A stretch of DNA of 64,000 nucleotides from Archangium lipolyticum (GTDB lineage: Bacteria; Myxococcota; Myxococcia; Myxococcales; Myxococcaceae). Shown in pieces: positions 34,110-42,898 of the stretch (position 1 is the first letter of the stretch; every line of letters starts with the position of its first letter). The stretch covers positions 868,001 through 932,000 of the forward strand of contig NZ_JANKBZ010000001.1 in assembly GCF_024623785.1 (NCBI RefSeq). The letters are read 5' to 3'. The position numbers were made by a program, and so were the translations under genes. The notes under the pieces were generated by a model. The model saw only the letters and a list, made by a program, of their open reading frames with translations, was not told the DNA's origin and searched no databases.

Positions 34110-34711
34110 GACGCCTGCTGACGCTCTTGTGGCTCCTCCTCTGCACCCCTGCCCTGGCGGCCGACCTGGCGGCGGACGTGCGTGCGCGTCTGGTGGATGC
34201 GCCGGTCCTGCGGGGCAGCTTCGAGCAGCAGAAGACGGTGGCGGGCTTCAAGAAGCCGCTGGTCTCGCGCGGTGACTTCCTCGTCGTGCGCGACCAGGGG
34301 GTGCTCTGGAACACCCGCAGCCCCTTTGCCTCGAGCCTGACGGTCACCCGCAAGTCCCTGCGTGCGGAGCAGGAGGGGGGCGCCGCGTACCAGTTGGAGT
34401 CGACCCGGGAGCCGGCGCTCACCGCGGTGAACGAGCTGCTGCTCGCGCTGGTCTCCGGGGATTTGTCGGTGCTCGCCACGCGCTTCCGCCTCGAGGGCGA
34501 GCTGGTCGCCAAGGGAGGGTGGAAGCTCACCCTGATTCCGACGGACGCCAGCGTGTCCCGGCTGTTCCGGCGCGTGCGGCTCGAGGGAGACACGTTCGTC
34601 CGCCAGGTCGAGCTCGAGGAGGTCCGGGGCGACTCCACCCGCATCCTCTTCGACCAGCTGGCGCAGACGCCGCCGCCCGGCCCCGCGGAGCTCGAGCGCC
34701 TTGGGAAGTAG
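34106..34711 (+). CDS. apeL: LolA-like periplasmic lipid carrier
   Basis: This 201-residue protein has a signal peptide (MRRLLTLLWLLLCTPALA) and the LolA-type fold (VLRGSFEQQKTVAGFKKPLVSRGDF). It should carry the lipidated pigment across the periplasm. Starts in an ATGA overlap after the thioesterase. It lacks a lipobox. Confidence 0.85.
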   Translation: MRRLLTLLWLLLCTPALAADLAADVRARLVDAPVLRGSFEQQKTVAGFKKPLVSRGDFLVVRDQGVLWNTRSPFASSLTVTRKSLRAEQEGGAAYQLESTREPALTAVNELLLALVSGDLSVLATRFRLEGELVAKGGWKLTLIPTDASVSRLFRRVRLEGDTFVRQVELEEVRGDSTRILFDQLAQTPPPGPAELERLGK

Positions 34712-36998
34712 ACTGGCCATCCTCTGGGCCGTGCTCGTGCTCGCCGTGGGCATGCACCAGGTCTCCTTCTGGCGCTCAACACGCCTGGACACCGACGTGC
34801 TCGCGCTCCTGCCGGAGGACGAGCAGGCCCCGGAGGTGGGCGCCGCCACCCGGAGGCTGGCCGACGAGGCCGGACGCGAGCTGGTGCTGCTGGTGGGCGG
34901 CCCCGACTGGCCTGCTGCCCAGCGTGCCGCGGAGGTGGCGGCCCGCGCGCTCTCGGACTCCGGCGCGCCGCTGGAGCCCTCCGCCCTGGATGCCTCCGCC
35001 CTGGAGGACGCCGTGGCGTTCTACCTGCCCTACCGCGACCGGCTGCTGACGCCCGGCCAGCGGGAGTGGCTGGCGCGCGCGAGCGAGAAGGAGCTGGAGG
35101 CCACGGCGCTGATGAAGCTCTACCAGCCGGCCGGACCGCGGCTGACGGCGTGGAACGCCGACCCGCTCGGCCTCTGGCCCGACTGGTGGGCGGCGCGCGC
35201 TGCGGAGAGTGTGGCCCGCCCCCGCGAGGGCCGGCTGTGGCTCTCGGGCGAGGGCCGTGAGTGGGTGCTGCTGTCCTACCGCGGCACCGTCTCCTCCTTC
35301 GCGCTCGGCGAGCAGGGGGCAGTCAGCGCCGCCGTGGCGCGCGCACGCGCCGCGGTCCTCTCCGCCGTTCCGGGAGGGCGCCTGGTGGCTGCCGGCGTGC
35401 CGCTGTATGTCGAGGCCGCCGCGGCCCAGGCGAGCTGGGAGATGTCCACCATCGGCCTGGGCTCGCTGCTCGCGGTGCTGCTGCTGGTGTGGCTGACCTT
35501 CCGCTCGGTGCGGCCCATCGTGCTCATCGGCGTGTCGCTGCTCGTCGGCTCCGCCATCGCGCTGAGCGTCACCGCGCTCCTCTTCGAGCGGGTCCACCTC
35601 CTCACGCTCGTGTTCGGCGCGACCCTGGTGGGCGTGGCCGAGGACTACGGGTTCCACTACTTCGCCGCCCGGACGGGCAGACCCGCCTCGGAGCGCCGCT
35701 CGCTCATGCGCAGCCTGCTGCCGGGCATGGCGCTGGCCCTGCTCACCAGCGTGGTGGCGTATCTCGCGCTGGGGCTGGCCCCCTTCCCGGGGCTGCGCCA
35801 GATGGCGGTGTTCGCCTCGGCGGGCCTGCTCGGCGCCTTCCTCACCGTGGTCTGCTGGTTCCCCCTGGCCGACTACGGCGAGCTGCCCGTCACCCGCTTC
35901 GCCGAGCGGGTCTCCACCGCGCTGGGCCGCTGGCCCCGCTTCGGCCTGGGGCTCCGCTCCGGGCTGGTGCTCGGCGGGCTGTTGGTGCTGACCGCCGGAG
36001 GGCTGTGGAGGCTCCAGAGCCGCGATGACCTGCGCCAGCTGCAGAACGCGCCCGCGGCCCTGGTCGCGGACCAGCGCGAGCTGGGACGGCTGCTGGCACT
36101 GCCCAGCCCCGCCCAGTTCTTCCTCGTCGAGGGGGCGGATGCCGAGCAGACCCTGGTGCGCGAGTCCGCGCTCAAGCAGCGGCTGGACGCGCTGGTCGCC
36201 GAGGGCGCACTGGCCGGCTACCGCGCGGTCTCCGACTGGCTGCCCCCGGCCGAGCAGCAGCGCGCGGACCAGGCGCTCAGCGCCCGCGCGGAGCAGACGG
36301 TGCTGGCCGCGGTAGCCACCGCGACGGGCGAGGAGCTTCAGCGTGCCGCGTTCGCCGCGGGGACGCTCACCCCCGAGCAGCTGCTCTCGAGCCCGGTGGG
36401 CCGGGCCGTCCGCCAGCAGTGGCTGGGCCAGGTGGGCGACCGGCAGCTCAGCGTGCTGATGCTCAACGGCCTGAACGACGCGTCGGTGCTGCCGCGCCTG
36501 GCCCGTGCCGCGGACGGCCTGCAGGGCGTGCGCTGGGTGGACAAGACCGAGGAGGTCTCGCGGCTGCTCGGGCGCTACCGCCGCGTCATGACGGGCCTGC
36601 TCGTGGCCGGCTACGCCGCGGTGCTGGTGCTGCTGGCGCTTCGCTTCCGGCGCCAGGCCCTGCGGGCCTGGGTCCCCTCGGCACTGGGGAGCCTCGTCAC
36701 GCTCGGGGTGCTGGGGTGGATGGGCGAGCCGCTGCAGCTCTTCACCGTGCTCGGGCTGGTGGTCCTGCTGGGCATGGGCGTGGACTACGGCATCTTCCTG
36801 CTCGAGCACCCCGGCGACGACTCGACGTGGCTCGCCGTCGCGCTGGCCGGCGTGAGCACCTTCCTCTCCTTCGGGCTGCTGGCCCTCTCGGCCACCCCGG
36901 CCCTGCGCTCCTTCGGCCTCACCATGCTGGTCGGTGAGGTGACCATCTGGATGTTGACCCCCTGTTTCAGACCCCTTCCTCACCAGGAAAGAACATGA
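34701..36998 (+). CDS. apeM: MMPL/RND-type exporter
   Basis: This 765-residue protein starts at a TTG at 34701, inside the end of the preceding gene. It has an N-terminal helix and two six-helix-type bundles separated by large periplasmic loops, with RND-like motifs VGVAEDYGFHYFAARTG and LLGMGVDYGIFLLEHPGDD, each holding an acidic residue within a helix start. It should move the finished polyene lipid from the inner membrane to the LolA-like carrier. Confidence 0.88.
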   Translation: MGSRLAILWAVLVLAVGMHQVSFWRSTRLDTDVLALLPEDEQAPEVGAATRRLADEAGRELVLLVGGPDWPAAQRAAEVAARALSDSGAPLEPSALDASALEDAVAFYLPYRDRLLTPGQREWLARASEKELEATALMKLYQPAGPRLTAWNADPLGLWPDWWAARAAESVARPREGRLWLSGEGREWVLLSYRGTVSSFALGEQGAVSAAVARARAAVLSAVPGGRLVAAGVPLYVEAAAAQASWEMSTIGLGSLLAVLLLVWLTFRSVRPIVLIGVSLLVGSAIALSVTALLFERVHLLTLVFGATLVGVAEDYGFHYFAARTGRPASERRSLMRSLLPGMALALLTSVVAYLALGLAPFPGLRQMAVFASAGLLGAFLTVVCWFPLADYGELPVTRFAERVSTALGRWPRFGLGLRSGLVLGGLLVLTAGGLWRLQSRDDLRQLQNAPAALVADQRELGRLLALPSPAQFFLVEGADAEQTLVRESALKQRLDALVAEGALAGYRAVSDWLPPAEQQRADQALSARAEQTVLAAVATATGEELQRAAFAAGTLTPEQLLSSPVGRAVRQQWLGQVGDRQLSVLMLNGLNDASVLPRLARAADGLQGVRWVDKTEEVSRLLGRYRRVMTGLLVAGYAAVLVLLALRFRRQALRAWVPSALGSLVTLGVLGWMGEPLQLFTVLGLVVLLGMGVDYGIFLLEHPGDDSTWLAVALAGVSTFLSFGLLALSATPALRSFGLTMLVGEVTIWMLTPCFRPLPHQERT

Positions 36999-38224
36999 AG
37001 ACTGAAAAGACCGACGTTCTCGTCATCGGCGCGGGCCCCGCTGGCTCGGTGGCGGCAGGTCTGCTGCGCAAGCACGGGCGCGAGGTGCTCATGCTGGAGA
37101 AGGAGCAGTTCCCGCGCTTCTCCATCGGCGAGAGCCTGCTGCCGCAGAGCATGGAGTACATCGAGGCGGCGGGCATGCTCCGTGACGTGGTGGAGGCGGG
37201 CTTCCAGTTCAAGAACGGCGCGGCCTTCGCCCGCGGCAGCACGTACACGCAGTTCGACTTCCGGGAGAAGTTCTCGCCGGGCTGGGGCACCACCTACCAG
37301 GTGGAGCGCGCCACGTTCGACCACATCCTCTCCAAGGCCGCCGAGCGGATGGGCGCCACCCTCCGCTTCCGGCACGAGGTCACCGCCGTGGACCTCGACG
37401 GGGACAAGCCCCGGGTGACGGTGCGCTCCCCCGAGGGGGAGACCTATGGCGTGGAGGCCAACTTCCTGCTCGACGCCAGCGGGTTCGGCCGCGTCCTGCC
37501 GCGGCTGCTCTCACTGGAGACGCCGTCCAACTTCCCCGTGCGCGGCGCCATCTTCACGCACATCGAGGACCGGGTGGCGCCCGGCGTCTTCGACCGGAAC
37601 AAGATTCTGGTCTCCGTGCACCCCGAGCACGTGGACGTGTGGTACTGGACCATCCCCTTCGCCAACGGCCGTACCTCGCTGGGCGTGGTCGCCAGGCGGG
37701 AGTTCCTCGAGAAGTACCAGGGCACGGACCTCGAGCGGCTGCGGGCCATCGTCAACGAGGCGCCCGCACTCGCCTCCGTCCTGAAGGACGCGGTGTGGGA
37801 CACCCCGGCGCGCAAGCTCACCGGCTATGCCGCCAACGTGAAGTCGCTGTGGGGCCGGGGCTTCGCGCTGCTCGGAAACGCCGGTGAGTTCCTCGATCCG
37901 GTCTTCTCCTCGGGCGTGACCATCGCCTTCAAGTCGGCCAGTCTGGCGGTGGCCGCGCTCGAGCGCAGCCGTGCCGGCGAGGCGGTGGACTGGGAGCGCG
38001 ACTACGCGCAGCCCCTCAAGGAGGGCGTCAACACGTTCCGCTCCTTCGTCGAGTCCTGGTACACGGGCGAGTTCCAGCGGATTCTCTTCCACCCCAACCA
38101 GTCGCCGGAGGTCCGCCGGATGATTTCCGCCATCCTCGCGGGCTACGCCTGGGACAAGGCCAACCCCTTCGTGGCGGAGAGTCACCGGCGGCTCAAGGTG
38201 CTCGGAGAGCTGTGCGCCGCCTGA
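36995..38224 (+). CDS. FAD-dependent monooxygenase/halogenase-like protein
   Basis: This 409-residue flavoprotein has the dinucleotide fold VLVIGAGPAGSVAAGLL, then PRFSIGESLLP, Lys73 in FQFKNGAAF and the halogenase signature W216-Y-W-T-I-P221 (WxWxIP). These are the marks of flavin-dependent halogenases, where the Lys carries the halogenating species. Similar flavoproteins occur in flexirubin and xanthomonadin loci, and xanthomonadins are brominated. Non-halogenating relatives also exist, so halogenation is a prediction. The neighbouring genes overlap it. Confidence 0.78.
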   Translation: MKTEKTDVLVIGAGPAGSVAAGLLRKHGREVLMLEKEQFPRFSIGESLLPQSMEYIEAAGMLRDVVEAGFQFKNGAAFARGSTYTQFDFREKFSPGWGTTYQVERATFDHILSKAAERMGATLRFRHEVTAVDLDGDKPRVTVRSPEGETYGVEANFLLDASGFGRVLPRLLSLETPSNFPVRGAIFTHIEDRVAPGVFDRNKILVSVHPEHVDVWYWTIPFANGRTSLGVVARREFLEKYQGTDLERLRAIVNEAPALASVLKDAVWDTPARKLTGYAANVKSLWGRGFALLGNAGEFLDPVFSSGVTIAFKSASLAVAALERSRAGEAVDWERDYAQPLKEGVNTFRSFVESWYTGEFQRILFHPNQSPEVRRMISAILAGYAWDKANPFVAESHRRLKVLGELCAA

Positions 38225-38781
38225 TTGCCGCCGCTGCCCTGCTGGCCCTGACCGCCTGCGCCGCGCGCCCGACGCGACCCGCGGCGCGGGAGGAGGCCCT
38301 GCCCGAGCTCCGGCTGCCCCCGGCCGGGCTCGGGCAGCCGGTGAGCCTCACGCAGCAACTGACGTTCGAGCACGCCCGGGATGCCGGTGGGGCCCGCTCG
38401 CTCGAGGCCCTGCTGGAAGTCGATGCCGAGCAGCTGCGGCTGGCCGGGTTCGCGCTCGGCCAGCGCGTCTTCACCCTCCTCTGGGACGGCCAGCACCTCG
38501 AGGAGCAGCGGGCGCCCTTCGTCCCCTCCCAGCTCCAGGCGGCCCGGGTGCTCCGGGACATCCAGCTCGTCTACTGGCCTGCCGAGGGTGTCCGGGCCGC
38601 CCTGCCCCCCGGCTGGACCCTGGAGGACTCGCCGGGCAGCCGGGCGCTCCTCTACGCAGGACAGAAGAAGGTGGTGGTGCGCTACGATGGCCATCCCCGC
38701 TGGGAAGGTGGGGCCGAGCTGCGCAATGAGGCGGAGCACTACCGGCTGTCCATCCAATCGCGCCGCAACCCCGATGAATGA
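38212..38781 (+). CDS. apeN: DUF3261 lipoprotein
   Basis: This 189-residue protein starts at a GTG overlapping the previous stop. The lipobox is ALLALTAC (Cys 16). The mature protein matches the DUF3261 type common in aryl polyene clusters (FTLLWDGQHLEEQRAPFVPSQ, DIQLVYWPAEGVRAALP, VVVRYDGHPRWEG). It probably aids outer-membrane insertion of the pigment lipid. Confidence 0.82.
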   Translation: MRRLIAAAALLALTACAARPTRPAAREEALPELRLPPAGLGQPVSLTQQLTFEHARDAGGARSLEALLEVDAEQLRLAGFALGQRVFTLLWDGQHLEEQRAPFVPSQLQAARVLRDIQLVYWPAEGVRAALPPGWTLEDSPGSRALLYAGQKKVVVRYDGHPRWEGGAELRNEAEHYRLSIQSRRNPDE

Positions 38782-39967
38782 CCCCATGAACCGGCCGGTC
38801 TTCCTCAACACGCTGGGCCTCGTGTGCGCCCCGGGAGCGGGCAGGCACCAGGTCCGCGCCGCCCTGTTCGCCGGCACGCCGAGCGGTGTGGCCCCGAGCG
38901 ACGACTTCGCCGCTCGCACGCTGCACGTGGGCCAGGTCACCTCGCCGCTGGCCGACATGGAGGTGCTCGCGCCCCCCTTGCGCAGCCGCAACAACGCGCT
39001 GCTGCTCACCGCGCTGGCGGACATCCGCTCCGAGGTGGATGCGGCCATCGCCCGCTTCGGTCCCGAGCGGGTGGGGATCGTCCTGGGGACGAGCACCTCC
39101 GGCATCGGGGAGAGCGAGACCGCCATGGTGGCGCATGCCGCCCACGGCGCGCTTCCCCCCTCCTTCCACCTGCGGCAGCAGGAGCTCGGCTCACCGGCCA
39201 TGGCTCTCAGTGGGCTGCTCGGCCTGGCGGGGCCGGCCCTCGTCATCTCCACCGCCTGCTCCTCCAGCGCCAAGGCGCTGGCCAGCGCCGCGCGACTGCT
39301 GCGCGCGGGCGTCTGCGACGCGGTCATCGCGGGAGGGGCCGACTCGCTGTGCCGCTTCACCGTCGCCGGGTTCTCCGCGCTCGAGTCGGTGAGCGAGGCG
39401 CGCTGCAACCCCATGAGCGTCCACCGCCGCGGCATCAACATCGGCGAGGGCGCGGCCCTCTTCCTGATGACGCGGGAGCCGGGGCCGGTGCGGATCGCCG
39501 GCTGGGGTGAGTCCTCCGACGCGCACCACATCTCCGCGCCGGAGCCCGGCGGCCGGGGCGCGCTGGCCGCGATGAGGGCGGCGCTGAAGCGCGGAGGCGT
39601 GGCCCCGTCCGACGTCGACTACGTCAACCTCCACGGGACGGCCACGCCCCTCAACGACGCGATGGAGAGCCGGGCGGTGCACGCGCTGCTCGGCGGAGAC
39701 GTTCCGTCCAGCTCCACCAAGCCGCTCACCGGGCACACCCTGGGGGCCGCGGGCGCACTGGAGGCCGCCTTCTGCTGGCTGACCCTCACCGACAACCCGG
39801 CCGGGCTGCTGCCCCCCCACTGGTGGGATGGAGAGCCCGACCCGGCGCTTCCCGCGCTGGCCCTGGTGCCCGCCGGCTACAGCCTGGGCCGTCCGCCCCG
39901 CTATGCGCTGAGCAACTCCTTCGGGTTCGGCGGCAGCAACGCCGCGCTACTCCTGGGGTGTGCCTGA
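38774..39967 (+). CDS. apeO: Beta-ketoacyl-ACP synthase (elongating)
   Basis: The product has 397 residues from the ATG at 38774. The Cys-His-His triad is complete: Cys162 in STACSSSAKAL, His287 in HGTATPLND and His321 in TGHTLGAAGA. It should pair with the chain-length factor at 26217. An 8-bp overlap with apeN and a TGATG with the next gene show tight coupling. Confidence 0.9.
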   Translation: MNDPMNRPVFLNTLGLVCAPGAGRHQVRAALFAGTPSGVAPSDDFAARTLHVGQVTSPLADMEVLAPPLRSRNNALLLTALADIRSEVDAAIARFGPERVGIVLGTSTSGIGESETAMVAHAAHGALPPSFHLRQQELGSPAMALSGLLGLAGPALVISTACSSSAKALASAARLLRAGVCDAVIAGGADSLCRFTVAGFSALESVSEARCNPMSVHRRGINIGEGAALFLMTREPGPVRIAGWGESSDAHHISAPEPGGRGALAAMRAALKRGGVAPSDVDYVNLHGTATPLNDAMESRAVHALLGGDVPSSSTKPLTGHTLGAAGALEAAFCWLTLTDNPAGLLPPHWWDGEPDPALPALALVPAGYSLGRPPRYALSNSFGFGGSNAALLLGCA

Positions 39968-40410
39968 TGGGAACTCCAATCGACTACGCGCTCGCCGACC
40001 TGGTGGCGCACAACGGCCCCATGCGCCTCATCGACCGCGCCCTGGAGGCCGACGCCTCCGGGATGGTGGCCGAGGTGACCATCCGCGAGGACTGCCTCTT
40101 CTTCCGGGACGGAGGCGTGGGGGGCTGGGTCGGAATCGAGTTCATGGCCCAGACGGTGGGGGCGTGGGCCGGATGGAATGCCCGGCTGCGCGGAGAGGCG
40201 CCGAAGGTGGGCTTCCTGCTGGGGACGCGCCGCTATTCGTGCAGCCGCCCCGTCTTCAGGGCGGGCGAACGGCTTCGCATCCAGGTCCGTCAGGAGCTCT
40301 GGGCGGAGTCCGGCCTGGGGCAGTTTGCTTGCACCATCGACATCGAGGGTGAGACAGTGGCGAGCGCCGCGCTGACGGTGTTCGAGCCACCCGAAGGGGC
40401 TGGGGAATGA
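39967..40410 (+). CDS. apeP: ApeP-family 3-hydroxyacyl-ACP dehydratase
   Basis: The product has 147 residues from the ATG at 39967 (TGATG overlap). It is a single hot-dog domain (NGPMRLIDRALE, GWVGIEFMAQTVGAWAGW). In the studied system ApeP pairs with ApeI as a heterodimeric dehydratase. Here ApeI is the C-terminal domain of the ligase at 28794, so the pairing may tether dehydration to the ligase. Confidence 0.87.
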   Translation: MGTPIDYALADLVAHNGPMRLIDRALEADASGMVAEVTIREDCLFFRDGGVGGWVGIEFMAQTVGAWAGWNARLRGEAPKVGFLLGTRRYSCSRPVFRAGERLRIQVRQELWAESGLGQFACTIDIEGETVASAALTVFEPPEGAGE

Positions 40411-41138
40411 GTGACAACACGGTACTGGTGACGGGCTCCAGCCGGGGCATCGGTCGCGCGGTGGCCCTGCGCCTGGCCCGTGATGGCTACGACGTGGTCG
40501 TCCACTGCCGCAGCCGGCGCGAGGAGGCCGAGGCGGTGGCCGGGCAGATTCGCGAGCTCGGCAGGAGCAGCCGCGTGCTGCAGTTCGACGTGGCGGACCG
40601 GGCCGCCACCGCGCAGGCCCTCCTTGCCGACATCGAGGAGCACGGCTGCTACTACGGGGTGGTGTGCAACGCGGGCATCGCCCGGGACAACGCCTTTCCG
40701 GCCATGCCCGCCGAGGACTGGGACGCGGTCATCCACACCAACCTCGACGCCTTCTACAACGTGCTCAACCCGCTCACGATGCCGATGGTCCGGCGTCGCA
40801 AGCCCGGACGCATCGTCACCCTCTCCTCCGTGTCCGGGCTCATGGGCAACCGGGGGCAGGTGAACTACAGCGCGGCGAAGGCCGGCATCATCGGCGCCAC
40901 CAAGGCGCTCGCCATCGAGCTGGCCCGCCGTGAAATCACCGTCAACTGCGTCGCCCCCGGTCTCATCGAGACGGAGATGGTGGAGGCGCACGTGGTGGAA
41001 GAGGCACTCAAGCTCATTCCCGCCCGGCGCATGGGGACTCCCGAGGAGGTGGCCGCGACGATCAGCTTCCTCATGGGCAGGGACGCGGCTTACATCACTC
41101 GGCAGGTCATCTCCGTGAACGGGGGATTGTTCGGATGA
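40407..41138 (+). CDS. apeQ: 3-ketoacyl-ACP reductase (SDR, FabG-like)
   Basis: This 243-residue SDR has TGSSRGIGRA (NADPH site), the active-site Ser region LSSVSG and YSAAKA (Y-x3-K), plus NAGIARDN. It reduces the 3-keto intermediate in each round of polyene extension. ATGA overlaps with both neighbours. Confidence 0.92.
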   Translation: MSDNTVLVTGSSRGIGRAVALRLARDGYDVVVHCRSRREEAEAVAGQIRELGRSSRVLQFDVADRAATAQALLADIEEHGCYYGVVCNAGIARDNAFPAMPAEDWDAVIHTNLDAFYNVLNPLTMPMVRRRKPGRIVTLSSVSGLMGNRGQVNYSAAKAGIIGATKALAIELARREITVNCVAPGLIETEMVEAHVVEEALKLIPARRMGTPEEVAATISFLMGRDAAYITRQVISVNGGLFG

Positions 41139-42373
41139 AGAGGGTTGTCGTCACCGGCATCGGGGCCATCAGCCCGCTCGGCCATGACTGGAAGACGGTG
41201 GAGGCGAGGCTGAGGTCGCTTCGCAACGCCGTCCAGACCATGGACGAGTGGAAGGTGTACGAGGGCCTGAACACGCGGGTGGGCGCGCCCGCTGCTCCCT
41301 TCGAGCTCCCACCCCAGACATACAGCCGCAAGGCCACGCGGAGCATGGGCCGCGTCGCGCTGATGGCCACGCGCGCCAGCGAGATGGCCCTGCAGTCGGC
41401 GGGGCTGCTGGGAGACCCGCTGCTCAAGAGCGGGAAGATGGGCATCGCCTACGGCTCGTCCTCCGGCACCCCGGCCAACATGGCCGACTTCGGCCGGATG
41501 ATCACGGAGAAGACCACCGAGGGAATCACCGCCACCACCTACATCCGGATGATGGCGCACACGGCCCCGGTGAACATCAGCGTCTTCTTCGGAATCACCG
41601 GGCGCATCATCACCACCTCCAGCGCGTGCACGTCGGGCAGCCAGGGAATCGGCTACGCCTACGAGGCCATCAAGCTGGGGCGCCAGGTGGCGATGCTCGC
41701 CGGCGGCGCCGAGGAGCTCGACGCGACGGAAGCGGCGGTGTTCGACACCCTCTTCGCCACCAGCACCCAGAACAACGACACGCCGCACCTCACCCCGCGG
41801 CCCTTCCACGCGGCTCGGACGGGGCTGGTGCTCGGTGAGGGGGCGTGCACCCTCGTGCTCGAGGAGCTGGAGCACGCCCGTGCGCGCGGAGCGCCCATCT
41901 ACGCGGAGGTCCTCGGCTACGGCACCAACAACGACGGCCGGCACGTCACCCAGCCCAACGCCCCCACCATGGCCGACGCCATGCGGCTGGCCCTGGAGGA
42001 CGCGGGGGTGTCCCCCACGGACATCGGCTACGTGAACGCCCACGGCACCGCCACCGAGCACGGCGACATCGCCGAGACGGCCGGCACCCACAGCGTGTTC
42101 GGCGAGCGGGTCCCCTTCTCCTCGCTCAAGAGCTACATGGGGCACACCCTGGGCGCCTGCGGTGCGCTGGAGGCCTGGATGACCATCGAGATGATGCGCT
42201 CGGGCTGGTTCGCGCCGACGCTCCACCTCGAGCCGGGCGCGGTGGATCCGCGCTGCGCGCCGCTGGACTACATTACCGGCGAGGGCCGCAACATCCAGAC
42301 GGACCTCGTCATGAGCAACAACTTCGCCTTCGGGGGAATCAACACCTCGTTGGTGTTCCGCCGTTGGGACTAG
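41135..42373 (+). CDS. apeR: Beta-ketoacyl-ACP synthase, FabF-type (second ketosynthase)
   Basis: This 412-residue enzyme has Cys165 in SSACTSGSQG, His303 in HGTATEHGD and His337 in MGHTLGACGA, so the active site is intact. In the studied system ApeR forms a homodimer that probably starts the chain. It is the last biosynthetic gene of the run. Confidence 0.9.
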   Translation: MKRVVVTGIGAISPLGHDWKTVEARLRSLRNAVQTMDEWKVYEGLNTRVGAPAAPFELPPQTYSRKATRSMGRVALMATRASEMALQSAGLLGDPLLKSGKMGIAYGSSSGTPANMADFGRMITEKTTEGITATTYIRMMAHTAPVNISVFFGITGRIITTSSACTSGSQGIGYAYEAIKLGRQVAMLAGGAEELDATEAAVFDTLFATSTQNNDTPHLTPRPFHAARTGLVLGEGACTLVLEELEHARARGAPIYAEVLGYGTNNDGRHVTQPNAPTMADAMRLALEDAGVSPTDIGYVNAHGTATEHGDIAETAGTHSVFGERVPFSSLKSYMGHTLGACGALEAWMTIEMMRSGWFAPTLHLEPGAVDPRCAPLDYITGEGRNIQTDLVMSNNFAFGGINTSLVFRRWD

Positions 42374-42385
42374 GGGAGGGACAAG

Positions 42386-42823
42386 ATGAAGAAGTGGATG
42401 GCCATGTCCATTCTGGCCGTGACGTTCGCGACGCCGGCCCTGGCGCGCGACACGGTCTACAAAATCAAGCTGGCCGACGTCCTCGCGATGCCGGAGGCGA
42501 AGGGCAAGCTGGACAAGTCCGTGGCGTTCTACCTCGCGGGAGCGAAGACGCCGGCCGTGGTCGAGACCCTCGGTGAGGGGGTGAGCAACAAGAAGACCAA
42601 CAGCCTGGGCAAGTCCGACGAGTTCGGCTGCAAGTGGGCGGCACTGTCGGCGCTCATCGCGCTGCAGGACACCGCGAAGAAGAAGGGCGCCAACGCGGTG
42701 GTCGACATCGTCAGCTACTACAAGAGGAGCGAGTTCAAGAGCACCACGGAGTTCGAGTGCCACGCCGGCAGCTTCGTGGTGGGCGTGGCCCTCAAGGGCA
42801 ACTACGCCCGCGTCGGGAAGTAG
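42386..42823 (+). CDS. Periplasmic protein of unknown function at the end of the aryl polyene cluster
   Basis: This 145-residue protein has a signal peptide (MKKWMAMSILAVTFATPALA). The mature part, with KTLG-like VETLGEGVSNKKTNSLGKSDEFGCKWAALSALIALQ, then KKKGANAVVDIVSYYKR and CHAG, resembles small secreted proteins often mislabelled as excinuclease subunits and related to YbjQ-like folds. Two Cys may pair. It lies 12 bp after the last ketosynthase. Function unknown. Confidence 0.65.
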   Translation: MKKWMAMSILAVTFATPALARDTVYKIKLADVLAMPEAKGKLDKSVAFYLAGAKTPAVVETLGEGVSNKKTNSLGKSDEFGCKWAALSALIALQDTAKKKGANAVVDIVSYYKRSEFKSTTEFECHAGSFVVGVALKGNYARVGK

Positions 42824-42898
42824 AGGGGCCTGTTACCGCCCGAGAGCTTCCCCAAGGATGAGCTGTCGGGTCGAATTCCGCAGCTCACCGCGCCATCT

